Part shown: positions 8,774-18,981 of the stretch, one piece after another
Layout: each line of letters starts with the position of its first letter
How positions within the stretch are numbered: position 1 is the stretch's first letter
Source of the DNA: Cylindrospermum stagnale PCC 7417
Lineage (GTDB): Bacteria; Cyanobacteriota; Cyanobacteriia; Cyanobacteriales; Nostocaceae
Reading direction: 5' to 3'
Assembly (NCBI RefSeq): GCF_000317535.1
Contig: NC_019757.1
Span: forward strand, 347,001-411,000
DNA length: 64,000 nucleotides
Notes under the pieces: generated by a model
The model's input: the letters and a program-made list of their open reading frames with translations, nothing else
Databases searched by the model: none
What the model was told of the DNA's origin: nothing
Program-made: the position numbers and the translations under genes

Positions 8774-9763
8774 TCAAGCTGATACTTTCGACTTAAGGAT
8801 AAATAGTTTCAGCGGATATAAAAACCAGAGTAGATAAGCCGCAACGCCAGTTAACAAAGTCCGACCCGGCTCTTCAAGTAGAATGCGCCAGTGATTAGCA
8901 AGAACTTGATTGAATAGCTTCACAGCAGTTATTCCTTCACCCAAGCTCACCAAGCGTCGGACTGTGTAACGCAGATGGTAAGCTTTTGCAGGTTTCTCGC
9001 AATGAGCAATGATATCTGGAGCATAGGAACGAGTCTTTTCTATCACCTTTTCCAGAGCTTCCAATTGCTTCAAAGCGTTAGCAGAAAGTCCTCCTGAGTT
9101 CACCCGATATAAAGTTAATGCCTCTGGCAGTCCTTCATGTCGCCAGTGAGTCTGAATTGATATCCTTAGCCAACATTCGATATCCGTTGCATCAGCTTTG
9201 CTCTGGCGCAATCGCTCATCAAAATAGTAGTCCTCTACATTACCATGCAGCTTGTCTTGAAACTTTATCTCTTCAAAAACTTCTCGTCTAATCACTGCTG
9301 CTGAACCATTACCAACAGGGTTACGACAAAGAATATATGATGGCGTGATGTCGTAAAGCTTACGAGGCTTCTGATAAAATCCTGTGAACTTGCTCCCCTC
9401 ATCAATAAACGCAGAATAGCTAAAGCTAATTCCCACAGTCGGTGAATTGTTTAGATGATTGACGTGTTGAGCTAATTTAGTAGGTAACCAAATATCATCA
9501 GCATCTAAAAAAGCTAAATAATCCCCCTGGGCATAGCGAATACCCGTATTTCTCGCTCCTGGTACCCCCCTATTTGCTTGGTGGATAATCTGAATTCTGG
9601 GATCAGCAAACTGCTGGCAAATCTTTATACTGTAGTCATCAGAACCATCATCAATAATTAAAATTTCAAGGTTTTGATAGGTTTGTGACAGTACAGATTG
9701 AACCGTAGCTGCAACGTATTTTTCAGCATTGTAGACGGGAATAATTACGGAAACTTTTTTCAT
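8774..9763 (-). CDS. Family 2 glycosyltransferase
   Basis: 329 residues. The GT-A fold starts with VSVIIPVYNAEKYVAATVQS and continues with ILIIDDGSDD (nucleotide-binding Asp pair), GARNTGIRYAQGDYLAFLDA with the DADD metal site near residue 88, and an acceptor-side ED motif. The C-terminal ~60 residues are basic and hydrophobic (TGVAAYLLWFLYPLKL) and may attach to the membrane. The enzyme would add one sugar to the lipid-linked repeat unit made by this cluster. It is one of three GT2 genes in tandem, about 66 bp from its neighbour. Confidence 0.88.
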   Translation of the reverse strand: MKKVSVIIPVYNAEKYVAATVQSVLSQTYQNLEILIIDDGSDDYSIKICQQFADPRIQIIHQANRGVPGARNTGIRYAQGDYLAFLDADDIWLPTKLAQHVNHLNNSPTVGISFSYSAFIDEGSKFTGFYQKPRKLYDITPSYILCRNPVGNGSAAVIRREVFEEIKFQDKLHGNVEDYYFDERLRQSKADATDIECWLRISIQTHWRHEGLPEALTLYRVNSGGLSANALKQLEALEKVIEKTRSYAPDIIAHCEKPAKAYHLRYTVRRLVSLGEGITAVKLFNQVLANHWRILLEEPGRTLLTGVAAYLLWFLYPLKLFILKSKVSA

Positions 9764-9828
9764 TTTTTGGTACTAAATAAAATGTAAACGAATACACAAA
9801 AAATATCTAGTTATTGCTGTTTCCGGAT

Positions 9829-10830
9829 TTATGTCGGCCATGTCTGCTTTTTGTCATTTTTCAAGTATTGAGTATGGTTAGCACGTAATATACTGATACT
9901 CTGAAGCAGATATTCAGCAACTTGAGGAGTCATTATTTGTTTCAAAACCAGCTTTACAAGTAACTTTTGAGTTTTAGGGTGAAGTAAGATTTTTGGATAT
10001 ATTTGGACGGCTTTCAAAATTTTTGCTTCCGCTTTTTTTACTCCTTTTACGCCTGGTATTCTTGTCAAACATAGTTGAAAAGAGTATTGATAAATATAGG
10101 CAATACTCTGATTTTTAAGAAATTGTAATTCTCTTGGTATTGATTGAAAAGCTCGTTCAATTACCCTCAATTGGCACTCTTCCATGAACTCGATTTGAGA
10201 TGACATTGAATTAGACGACAAACGATAAAAAATTTGCGCTTTGGGAACTACAACAAACTGCCAACGTGCAGCTAATCGCAGCCAGTAATCCCAATCAGCC
10301 GCTCCCGAAACCAATGGGTCAAACTCCCCAACAGATTCAATAGCTTGCTTACGAATTAGAGGATTTGAACCACTGGCAATAAAATTGTTAGTTAACAAAT
10401 TAGCAAAAACGTTACCTTCAAAAAATAAAGGACGGTCGGTATGAAAATATTTACCCTTCTCTTGCATGAAATAAGTCCAGCTATAAGCAACGCCTGCTTC
10501 CGGATTTTTTTGCAAGGCTTCTAATTGTAATTCAAGCTTATCAGGCGTCCATAAGTCGTCAGCATCTAGAAAGGCAATAAACTCCCCCATAGCATGATTA
10601 ATACCACGGTTGCGAGCTACTGCTAAACCACCATTTTGGTAAGAAAACACTTTGAGACGAGAATCCTTTATTTCGTTAAGTAGCTGGAGAGATTCATCGG
10701 TTGAGCCATCATTAATCACAATTAGCTCCCAGTTCAAAAAAGTTTGAGCTTGAACTGAAGTGATTGTTTTTATAATGGTGTGTTCAACATTATAAGCCGG
10801 AATTATTACGGAAATAGTTGGTGTTTTCAT
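9829..10830 (-). CDS. Family 2 glycosyltransferase
   Basis: 333 residues from the ATG at 10830; the TTG at 10848 is rejected because MKTPTISVIIPAYNVE is the usual family beginning. GT-A motifs seen are VIIPAYNVEHTIIKTITSVQ, LIVINDGSTDES, VARNRGINHAMGEFIAFLDA with the DADD metal motif, and SGAADWDYWLRLA, the ED-like acceptor loop. The C-terminal basic segment is typical for enzymes acting on polyprenyl-linked sugars. Second of three tandem GT2 genes; sugar donor unknown. Confidence 0.88.
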   Translation of the reverse strand: MKTPTISVIIPAYNVEHTIIKTITSVQAQTFLNWELIVINDGSTDESLQLLNEIKDSRLKVFSYQNGGLAVARNRGINHAMGEFIAFLDADDLWTPDKLELQLEALQKNPEAGVAYSWTYFMQEKGKYFHTDRPLFFEGNVFANLLTNNFIASGSNPLIRKQAIESVGEFDPLVSGAADWDYWLRLAARWQFVVVPKAQIFYRLSSNSMSSQIEFMEECQLRVIERAFQSIPRELQFLKNQSIAYIYQYSFQLCLTRIPGVKGVKKAEAKILKAVQIYPKILLHPKTQKLLVKLVLKQIMTPQVAEYLLQSISILRANHTQYLKNDKKQTWPT

Positions 10831-10879
10831 TGGTTTAAAATTTTCCAAAATGACGAACTATCAAGACTAAGTACTTCTA

Positions 10880-11806
10880 CTAATTTGCAATAATTAAACC
10901 TGGGATAAGATAATTTACATAAAGTGCCATTATTGTCAAAATAGTTCTCCGAGGTTCTCTAAGGATAATTTTCCAGTCAGACTTTAGAGCACGATTGATT
11001 AAATCTACTCCAATTTCTGAAGATTGCCCTAATCGAAGACTTCTTCTGGCTAAATAACATAAGGAAGCTGCTTTTGCTGTGTGGTAATGTTGATTTACAA
11101 GTTCTGGCTCATATTGTTGAACTCTATTGCTAAATTGCTGCCAATTTTCCTCCATAAGATAAAGGTTTGATGATAAACCTGCTTGGTTATTGCGGTAACG
11201 TACTAAAACTTGATTAATTCCTTCAACTTTCCATCCTTTGGATGCCGCACGCAAAAATAAATCCATATCTTCCCACACTTTTAAGCTTCTATCAAAAAGT
11301 CCAATTTGTCCTAAGACAGAACGGCGAATTACAGCATTAGATGGTGTAATTACCGGGTTTTCATAATAAAAGTGTTTTGGTGTAAGCTTGAATAAGCGTG
11401 AGTTAGAAAATTTCCTAGTAGGCTTACCATCAAAGCTCATAAACTCTATTCTTCCAAAGCTAAGGCCTAGATCAGGGCATCTAGCAAAATGCTCCATATG
11501 GGCAGCAAGCTTATGTGGCAACCAATGATCGTCTGAATCAAGAAAAGCGATGTATTCTCCTTGAGCTATCTGAATCCCCGCATTGCGAGCACCAGAAAGT
11601 CCTTGATTATTTTGAGTAAATAGCTTTACTCGACTATCTTGCTGACTGTAATAAGTGGCAATTTCCGCAGTATTGTCCGTAGAACCATCATTAATTATCA
11701 GCACTTCATAGTCAAAAAATGTCTGAGATAGAACATGTTCAATAGTTTCAGCTAAATATCGAGAAGAATTATAAGCTGGTATAACTATGCTGACAGTGAT
11801 GTTCAT
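10880..11806 (-). CDS. Family 2 glycosyltransferase
   Basis: 308 residues. GT-A motifs seen are VSIVIPAYNSSRYLAETIEH, VLIINDGSTDNT, GARNAGIQIAQGEYIAFLDS with DSDD, and VWEDMDLFLRAASKGW (acceptor ED). The C-terminal tail LTIMALYVNYLIPGLIIAN is hydrophobic and could anchor the enzyme. It is the GT2 gene nearest the flippase and is more similar in layout to the 8774-9763 enzyme than to the middle one (shared DWRIILREPRRTILT-type tail), which suggests gene duplication. Confidence 0.88.
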   Translation of the reverse strand: MNITVSIVIPAYNSSRYLAETIEHVLSQTFFDYEVLIINDGSTDNTAEIATYYSQQDSRVKLFTQNNQGLSGARNAGIQIAQGEYIAFLDSDDHWLPHKLAAHMEHFARCPDLGLSFGRIEFMSFDGKPTRKFSNSRLFKLTPKHFYYENPVITPSNAVIRRSVLGQIGLFDRSLKVWEDMDLFLRAASKGWKVEGINQVLVRYRNNQAGLSSNLYLMEENWQQFSNRVQQYEPELVNQHYHTAKAASLCYLARRSLRLGQSSEIGVDLINRALKSDWKIILREPRRTILTIMALYVNYLIPGLIIAN

Positions 11807-11994
11807 GATAGATTTTCAACTAATTACAAGGTCTGTTTGCTTGAAAGCTAGTAAAAATTTCCAAAGTATTTGCAACATATAAATTTAGTACGGAGGCTGA
11901 ACATGTTTACTTTATGAGAATCATACTCAGCTATATGTTAAATACTTTGTCAAAATTACTGTTGAAATATGCTCTAAGTATTGAAAATGATATT

Positions 11995-13245
11995 TTACTT
12001 TTTGTAGAAAACATATCTACTAACACAGACGCTAAAGATAGGCATTATCACTATATGAGAAACAAGTACAGATACAGCTACCCAAAGAATTCCCCAATGG
12101 ACGGCAAATAGTAATCCCATCACAAAAATTACGGTAAACAGCAGATTAAAGTAGAGATCGACACTAGGTTTATCAAATGCTTTCAATAAATGACCAGCAG
12201 CTTCAGCAAAGGGTCGCGGGATAGCAGATAGACAAATTACTACCAAAATTGGTATTGCATCTACCCACTTTTGTCCAAAAATAATTGGTACATAAATAGG
12301 AGCAAGAGCCGATTGTAGTAAAACTAAAGGAACGATGATAGAAGCAATTACTTTCAAGCTACTAAAATAGCGCTTTTTAAGCTCGTTAATTTGTTCTCTA
12401 GCCTCACAGAAATAAGGTAGTAAAGACCAAGTAAGCGTATTAATAACATTCAAACTAATCCCTATTCCTGCATTAAAGGCAAAATAGTAAATACCTAAAT
12501 TATCAATTCCTAAGAAACGTCCAATTATTAGATAATCTAAATTTGCTCTTAGCTTATTAAGAATTTCAACGCCCAGTACGTTGAGAGCAAAACTAGATAT
12601 TTCCTGCCAACGATACAAGGTAAAAGACTTGGTGGGTCGCCAGCGATGATTCATAAGATTAATAATAACCCAAAGAGGATGAGTCAAGACAATAGGTAAA
12701 ATTATTGCCCATATACCCATACCTAGTAACGCCAAAATTACAGTAATAATACTTCCAAATAGAGACTGACTGATGTTACACAATGCAATTGTTTTGAATT
12801 TATTTTCTCGAAATATTAATGCTATTTGAACTGCATAAAAAGGTAGAAATAAGTAAGTTATTGAAATAACACAAATAGGTAAAATAACTCGATTATCGCC
12901 ATAAAACCAAGCAATAGGAAAAGCAACAAAACACTGAATGATAAACAGCCCAATACACAAAATCCAGTTCATCCAGTAGACAGTGTCACATAAAATAGCT
13001 ACATTTTCCTTGCTTGCTTGAATAAGCTTTGCGCCAATTCCTGCTTTCAAAGTAAAGATATTTATAATTTCATTGGTAGCTAAAACAACTGCTACTAGTC
13101 CATAATCATAGGGATTTAGCACACGAGCTACAATAACTGTTGTTCCCAAACGAAAGATTCGATTCGCAAATTCAGCTCCTCCCATCCAACTAATATTGCC
13201 TATATATTGATTAGATAATCTATGCTTAAGTTTATTGATTAACAT
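11995..13245 (-). CDS. Wzx-type polysaccharide flippase
   Basis: 416 residues with about 12 hydrophobic segments, fitting the MOP/PST polysaccharide transporter family. The N-terminus has the usual WMGGAEFANRIFRLGTTVIV followed by ARVLNPYDYGLVAVVLATNE (L-x-P-x-D-Y-G-x-x-A). The central FLGIDNLGIYYFAFNAG is also characteristic. The protein would flip the undecaprenyl-linked repeat unit across the cytoplasmic membrane. It sits between the GT2 genes and the polymerase, the classic Wzx/Wzy layout. It is an AT-rich gene, like the rest of the cluster. Confidence 0.88.
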   Translation of the reverse strand: MLINKLKHRLSNQYIGNISWMGGAEFANRIFRLGTTVIVARVLNPYDYGLVAVVLATNEIINIFTLKAGIGAKLIQASKENVAILCDTVYWMNWILCIGLFIIQCFVAFPIAWFYGDNRVILPICVISITYLFLPFYAVQIALIFRENKFKTIALCNISQSLFGSIITVILALLGMGIWAIILPIVLTHPLWVIINLMNHRWRPTKSFTLYRWQEISSFALNVLGVEILNKLRANLDYLIIGRFLGIDNLGIYYFAFNAGIGISLNVINTLTWSLLPYFCEAREQINELKKRYFSSLKVIASIIVPLVLLQSALAPIYVPIIFGQKWVDAIPILVVICLSAIPRPFAEAAGHLLKAFDKPSVDLYFNLLFTVIFVMGLLFAVHWGILWVAVSVLVSHIVIMPIFSVCVSRYVFYKK

Positions 13246-13326
13246 AATTTCATGATTTAAGTTACTAATATTTATTTAGTTGAATTAAAACCAGCTATTT
13301 TTTTATGCAAGTGTTTTTAATAAATT

Positions 13327-14592
13327 CTATTTAAAAATAACGGCGTTCTTTTCTTCTTTAAACGAAATTCCCATTATAATTAATCCCGGCCAGTAGAGGT
13401 AAGCTAATACTTCTTGATTATCTGTGAATGTAAATGATATTAACGCTAATAAAAAGGTTAGTCCTACCTTGGAAGTAGTGTTTTTTTGAGCCTTTAGTAG
13501 CAAATAAATAAAGCTGTATACCATTGGTATTAAAAAAGCAAAGAAACCAATTAATCCTTTGACATATAGAAGACCTATCCAGGTATGGTGAGAACCAATT
13601 GGCATATTAGCAGTGGCTTCAAAGCCTGGTTGTGAACGACCGTGTCCCCAGACAGGAGCATCTTTGAAGCGGTCTAATGCCATTCTTGCTAAGATATCAC
13701 GCACACGTGAAGAGCCTTGTCTAGAAGTCGTAAAAGTTTCCTGTAATTGTCTAGTTAGTTCCACAAGAAAACTGGAAAATATTCCTGAACTAAAACAGAT
13801 AATGCTAGACAAAATATGTACATATGGGCGGGAGAAGTTGCTTAAAAACCAAATTGATACAATAATTATAGGTAAAGAGATAATAGCCGTTCTTGATGCT
13901 GTTAAATAAGTTATTAAAATGCTGCTTACTAAGCCAATCCAACGCCATATTTTATTTTCTTCTTGAAGTGCAAAGAAGAAATAAATAAGACCTAGCAAAG
14001 CTAATGCAGGAGACCAAGGTGCAAATAAAGTAAGACGGAAGCTTTCTCCAGCATCAAATTCTTTAAAGTAAAGAACTACATTATAATAAATGGTACCATT
14101 CTGAGTTATCCTCTCTAAAGGAGAAGAGTAGACAAGAGAAGGCAGGTGTAATAAGTAGGCTGCGTAAGAAATGGGGATAAAAAACAAACTCTGCAAGCAA
14201 AGCAAACAAGTTGCTCGGTAAATCAAATGTGGACGAATGTTAAGACAACAGCCTGCTAGTGGAAATAATGCTAATAATGCCCAATCTCTAGTCCAATTTA
14301 GTAATCCTCTAATGATATCCTTAATATCGTAGTCAAAGTTTACTAAACCTATATATGTACCTATGGCCATTATCAGCATACAAATAATCCAAAGCCAGAC
14401 AATCCAGGGAATACTAATTTTCTCTTCAAACGAAATTCCTTGTGTTTGAATCCAAAGCTTTTTGCATAAGTAAATAAATAATACCCAGGCTATTGTAGAG
14501 TTAGCAATATATAGCAAGCCCGCTATATAAAGAATGTATGTGCTAATGAGAGAATACCAAACAATATGTTCTTCAAAATTTTGAGGTTTCAT
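13327..14592 (-). CDS. O-antigen ligase/polymerase (Wzy-like)
   Basis: 421 residues with about 11 hydrophobic segments and one long periplasmic loop near residues 265-345. That loop contains SRVRDILARMALDRFKDAPV and GHGRSQPGFEATANMPIGSH, matching the WaaL/Wzy signature (R-x-x-x-W/L...G-x-G...HxxxL). The preceding TASRTAIISLPIIIV is another family hallmark. The protein would polymerise the flipped repeat units in the periplasm. It lies 8 bp from the upstream Wzz gene, so they are co-transcribed. Confidence 0.85.
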   Translation of the reverse strand: MKPQNFEEHIVWYSLISTYILYIAGLLYIANSTIAWVLFIYLCKKLWIQTQGISFEEKISIPWIVWLWIICMLIMAIGTYIGLVNFDYDIKDIIRGLLNWTRDWALLALFPLAGCCLNIRPHLIYRATCLLCLQSLFFIPISYAAYLLHLPSLVYSSPLERITQNGTIYYNVVLYFKEFDAGESFRLTLFAPWSPALALLGLIYFFFALQEENKIWRWIGLVSSILITYLTASRTAIISLPIIIVSIWFLSNFSRPYVHILSSIICFSSGIFSSFLVELTRQLQETFTTSRQGSSRVRDILARMALDRFKDAPVWGHGRSQPGFEATANMPIGSHHTWIGLLYVKGLIGFFAFLIPMVYSFIYLLLKAQKNTTSKVGLTFLLALISFTFTDNQEVLAYLYWPGLIIMGISFKEEKNAVIFK

Positions 14593-14600
14593 ATTTTTTG

Positions 14601-15995
14601 TTATCTGTGCTCGTTAATATTCGGTCTAAATTTAATAGAATTAGAGCGCCAGTATATTATCAGTAGCCAACTGATTGAAAACAGCGAAGCTAATCCTGTA
14701 CCTAATAAGACAAGTTTTGTATTTGGTGAACCAGGTTCTTTAGGCAAAGTTGGATCAGTCAAAAGTTGAATTTCTGGATAAGAACCGTAGAAGTTTGATT
14801 TATTAACATCCAAGCTTGCAAGGGTTGAAGAATAAACAGCTTCAGAAATTTGCATTTCTCTTTTCAGAGCTTCTAACATAGATTTATGCTTTGCCATTAT
14901 CTGAAGTCTTGCTTCGAGTTGAGTAGTTTGTCGGTCTAATTCCTGAACAGTAGTTTGAAATTCTTGTTTGTTTACACCAGCGGTAACTACACTCTCCAAA
15001 AAAGTCTGTTTAGTGCCATCACCGCTTAACTTATTGAGAGTCTGTTGGTCGATTGAATAGCCTAAAATAGATTCACTTCGAGCAATTAGAGCAGATTTTG
15101 CTAACTGTTGTTTACTTCTTGTGTCAACTATGGAAGGATGGGTAGGAAGAAATTTGGATTCTAAAAGAACTAAATTAGCTGAAGCTTCACTATAATTTTT
15201 TAGGTGGTCTCGAAATAGAGGATCTGATTGGAGAATCAAAGAATTGGTCGCTTCTGAGGTAGATACTTTAAAATTGGCTGATAGTTCTCTCATACGAGTA
15301 CTGTTTTGCTGTTGTTTAATTACAGCTTCATTTTTTTGTATGCGTAATTTTTCAAGATTAGTCGCGAGTTCTTCAATTTGTGTATCTGATACTAAACCAG
15401 AACGATTTCTGTAATTAAAAAAACGTTTCTGAGCCAGGTCTAGTTTTTTCTGAGACTCCCGGAGTGACCATCGAAGTTTTGTTTCTCTCCGTTCTGCTTC
15501 TTGGCGTCTGAGTACATCAAGCCTTTCTTGAAAGGCTTTGTAAAATGCCCAGGATTTTGCCTCTGCCTCTTTAGGACTATTCCCAATAAGTTCAAAATTC
15601 ATGACTGTAGTCTTGTCTACGATCTTGAATCTGGGTTTGCCGAATTCTTCTGGTAACATATGCAGTTTTGCGGCTGCGGCTTTTTGAACTACTGGGTTTT
15701 CAATAACAAATTTATAATTTTCTCTTGGATCTTGAGTTGTATTTTCGTAAGGAGATACGGGCTGAGAGTATGCGGTTCCACGGTCAGGCAAACTGACATC
15801 TGTATGTGTAATAGTTCCAGGCAAAGAAAGAGAAAATTTACTAGTGTAGGTTGATGAAGTATTTTTGAGATATAAGAAAGCTAAACCCCACATTGCAGAA
15901 TTACTAATAATTAATAAAAGTAAGTAAGAAAGCCAACTATTCCTGATTTTGGTGGATATCGAATAGCCTTTAAATACAGAAATTAACTCAGTCAT
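14601..15995 (-). CDS. Wzz/GumC-type chain-length determinant
   Basis: 464 residues. A membrane segment lies near residues 23-43, then a large periplasmic domain with heptad-rich coiled coil (about residues 160-240 and 310-380), and a second membrane segment near residues 430-450 preceded by the Pro-rich DPTLPKEPGSPNT typical of Wzz/GumC proteins. No C-terminal tyrosine-kinase domain follows, so any BY-kinase partner must be encoded elsewhere. It controls the chain length of the exported polysaccharide. First gene of a tight Wzz-Wzy pair. Confidence 0.85.
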   Translation of the reverse strand: MTELISVFKGYSISTKIRNSWLSYLLLLIISNSAMWGLAFLYLKNTSSTYTSKFSLSLPGTITHTDVSLPDRGTAYSQPVSPYENTTQDPRENYKFVIENPVVQKAAAAKLHMLPEEFGKPRFKIVDKTTVMNFELIGNSPKEAEAKSWAFYKAFQERLDVLRRQEAERRETKLRWSLRESQKKLDLAQKRFFNYRNRSGLVSDTQIEELATNLEKLRIQKNEAVIKQQQNSTRMRELSANFKVSTSEATNSLILQSDPLFRDHLKNYSEASANLVLLESKFLPTHPSIVDTRSKQQLAKSALIARSESILGYSIDQQTLNKLSGDGTKQTFLESVVTAGVNKQEFQTTVQELDRQTTQLEARLQIMAKHKSMLEALKREMQISEAVYSSTLASLDVNKSNFYGSYPEIQLLTDPTLPKEPGSPNTKLVLLGTGLASLFSISWLLIIYWRSNSIKFRPNINEHR

Positions 15996-16910
15996 ACAAG
16001 CTTTAAGAATACTGTGTAAATTGAACTAAAAGGTGGGTAGTGAGGTAACAATGCTGATATGAGACTATTGGAATACTCTTCCTATCTTCTTAAATTTTGC
16101 TAACCAATCAAATAAGTATGTAAGTCAAAATGCGGCACATTTTTTGGTAGCTATTTGCCATAATCTTTAGGTTATTTAAATATTTGTTGTAACATGAACT
16201 TCTTTGTAAAAACCATACTTTTAGCTAGCCAGACATAAATTAAGCACATATTAGAAAATAGTTTGCTTTTCTAATAAAAATTAACCAACTGATAATATTT
16301 TCAGTGCTTCAATAAGTTTTTTATTGGCATAATTTTGTAGCGATCCCACAAATTTTACTTTGATTTATATTCCCTTAAATGTGAATGATTGTCTACATAA
16401 ATGCAACCGACATTCCGCAGCTTTGGTCTTGTTATCAAACATTTATGGTAGGTTATAGCCTCAAACCTTTGTTGGGTAAGCAATATCGGCATTTACTACC
16501 AATTTATCTTTTCGTACCTTGTTGACTCTGTTCTTAACTATTCAGACAATTGCTCAACCTATATAGGCTGAAACTCAGATAATTAGTTAAAGTGAGCGCC
16601 AACCTGCGGAATGTAAGATGCAATACTCAAACAGAGCGTTGAAGCTTTGTTAAAAGATGCCTGAATCGTTGTGGCTAAGTGTTTATAATCACATAATATG
16701 TTTGAATATGAGACAAATTAATGTGACATAAATAGACACTTGTGATATTTAAGAAGGTACCTTTTAATCCTTGCTTATTTGCCGAGACTAAACTAGCTAT
16801 ACTTCTTTTTTAGGCTACCTAAACTAACGGTGAAAGCACATTTTTTAGAGTGATTTACACGCTCCTATTCAATAATAAGTGGGCTAACTTACGTGTCCTA
16901 AGAGTCTTAC
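15996..16910. other. Long AT-rich intergenic region
   Basis: About 915 bp with no credible open frame on either strand. It contains an 11-bp inverted repeat (ACATTCCGCAG at 16410-16420 and its complement at 16604-16614) bounding a ~205-bp AT-rich segment. It presumably holds promoter sequence for the leftward Wzz gene, but no box could be assigned with confidence. Confidence 0.4.
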
Positions 16911-17909
16911 TCATTGAATTTTGTTCATTTGATAAGGTAGTTTTATTGAAGCAGGGAAGTCAGGCTTCTTGTAGAAACCAAGCTTCTGCTTAAGAATAAG
17001 CCATATAAAGGGTAAATCATTAACTAGATATCGCTTCCATAGCCTTCGAGGCTCGCAAGCTAGTCTGTAAAGCCACTCTAAGCCACAGTTGCTAACCCAT
17101 TTTGGAGCACGTTTAATTACACCAGCTTCAAAGTTAATCGTTGCTCCGATAGCCATAAATATTTTTACCAATGGCAGGTTATTCTTGTGTTTGTAAATCC
17201 ACTTTTCCTGCTTTGGCGCCCCAACTCCAATTGCTAACACAGTTGCTTTAGATTTATTTATTCTGTTAATTATTTTCAAACATTCCTGTTCATTGTTCTC
17301 AAAAAAGAACGGTGGACAATAAGCTTCGACAATTATATTTCTACCAAATTTACTATTAATTCTGTCGGCAGCTTTTTCTGATGCTCCTTCAATGCCTCCT
17401 AAAAGGAATATCTGAATATCCTGATTGTCTTTGTGAAATTCACAAAATGCTGGAAATAAATCAGACCCAGAAATTTTTTGTTTAAAGGGGGTTTTTAAAA
17501 AGTGGGAAGCAAAGAGTAAAATTTGACTGTCGCATACCTTGTAGTCAGCTAAACTATAAATTCTTAAAAATTCCATATCTGTCTGCAATTTCATAAGATG
17601 ATCAACATTTGGAGTGAGAATGAAACCTTCTTTTAAAGAGGACAGCAATTCAGGCATAGAAAAATTATCAATCTGCACATTCAGTATTTGAACATTTTTT
17701 TTGTATTTAACTGGGAGATTTTTCTGCAAGAGTTTACTTCTAAGTATTTTTTCAACAGAAGGAAATCTCAGCCTGTTTATAAAATGCAAAGGATGCATAG
17801 ATACGAAATGGCTTTTGATTCGCTGAAGGCTTTTCCAAAAGCTAAGGTTGAGCACAAAAGTAAATAAAAGAAAAGCAATATTGTAGTAGAAAAGGAGTAA
17901 TTTGCTCAT
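16911..17909 (-). CDS. WecG/TagA/CpsF-family glycosyltransferase (GT26)
   Basis: 332 residues from the ATG at 17909; a TTG at 17924 is less likely. The first ~70 residues contain a hydrophobic stretch (LLLFYYNIAFLLFTFVLNLS) not present in typical ~250-residue members. The GT26 domain follows: TPNVDHLMKL, YKVCDSQILL, KISGSDLFPAFCEF, FLLGGIEGASEKAADRINSK, and GVGAPKQEKWIYKHK near residue 230. The C-terminal RAPKWVSNCGLEWLYRLACE and RRLWKRY match the membrane-contacting tail. The enzyme adds an early sugar to a lipid-linked intermediate. It is the most upstream gene of the polysaccharide cluster and is separated from Wzz by 915 bp. Confidence 0.85.
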   Translation of the reverse strand: MSKLLLFYYNIAFLLFTFVLNLSFWKSLQRIKSHFVSMHPLHFINRLRFPSVEKILRSKLLQKNLPVKYKKNVQILNVQIDNFSMPELLSSLKEGFILTPNVDHLMKLQTDMEFLRIYSLADYKVCDSQILLFASHFLKTPFKQKISGSDLFPAFCEFHKDNQDIQIFLLGGIEGASEKAADRINSKFGRNIIVEAYCPPFFFENNEQECLKIINRINKSKATVLAIGVGAPKQEKWIYKHKNNLPLVKIFMAIGATINFEAGVIKRAPKWVSNCGLEWLYRLACEPRRLWKRYLVNDLPFIWLILKQKLGFYKKPDFPASIKLPYQMNKIQ

Positions 17910-18981
17910 AAGTAAGTTTTGCAATTTAACTCAAGATTTTGGGGTTACTTAATCGAGGGACGAATTGAGGCTATATACTAGGATTTTGACTCTGAGCATT
18001 GTGAAATTATAATTTTTCAGACAGAATCTGTACCTCAAGCGTAAGGAGGCATATCTGAGTTGATGAAAGAGTTTCAATGTCCAGTCAACTGATTGGCGTG
18101 TCAGGTTAAAAAGCCGAGATAGCTGGAAATAAACAGCCATCAATAAACAAAATAAATTGATAACTCTGGAAATCAAAGTCAGAGATAAATCTCTGTCACA
18201 GGAGTATTATAAAAATCGTGCAAAAGTCGCAAACGAATAACTCCGTAAACTGAACTTATCTCAGCTACAGCATCATTAGAAAATGGTTAGAGCTAATTGG
18301 GCTGTATGAACTCGATAGAGAAAAGGGATATCGAACTGATGGGATGTTTACCGTCGATTTGACTGTAGAACTGATAGCAGATGAAGCTTTAGTGGTTTTG
18401 GCAGTTGCACTTCAGCACTTTGAAGAACAAGTACTGTAAAAACAAAACCATTATGAGGTGATTTACACAGATAATGTAACTCATACAATGATTTTGAAAA
18501 ATATCAGTTTTTTGTGCAGCACTGTTATCGATGCTGACAAGAACGGCAATAAACTTAGCTGTGGCAAAAACATCAAATAGCTAGCGAGCCATTGAAGTAA
18601 GCACAACGTACAGAACGTACTTAATTGACTCGGCATTCCACTGTATTTAAGTGATTTTCATCCGAGTGCCAATAAGTTTGATATGATAGCAGATTCTACT
18701 GGGACTGACCCCACAGAACAGATTAGAAATAGCCATTTCAAAGTGTTGTGTTATTGGCTAATCTACTGTTCAGTTGAAAAAAATACCAGGGTCGAGAAGT
18801 AAAATGCTACTATAACAGGTGTTTTAGAGCTTTATTCAAAAGACTCTAGTTTCTGTAATGGTTAAGGGACTTTTAGAGAATAGATTGTCCCCCCAGATTC
18901 TAGATAAATTATTTGAATGTAGCGCAAAAACAGGCGTAAATTCGCTCGCGAGTTACTGTTCTCTACAGTGGTTAGTATAGG
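17910..18981. other. Degenerate intergenic region
   Basis: No intact gene. An open stretch at about 18293-18439 (+) encodes LIGLYELDREKGYRTDGMFT and then an acidic helix ending FEEQVL before TAA. It looks like the end of a decayed gene of unrecognised family. Further broken frames follow to 18830. I see no RNA gene. Confidence 0.35.

Noticed and set aside
17949-18176. 75-codon frame MISRVINLF... before the WecG gene
   Set aside because: No Shine-Dalgarno, no family, and it lies in degenerate DNA; probably chance.
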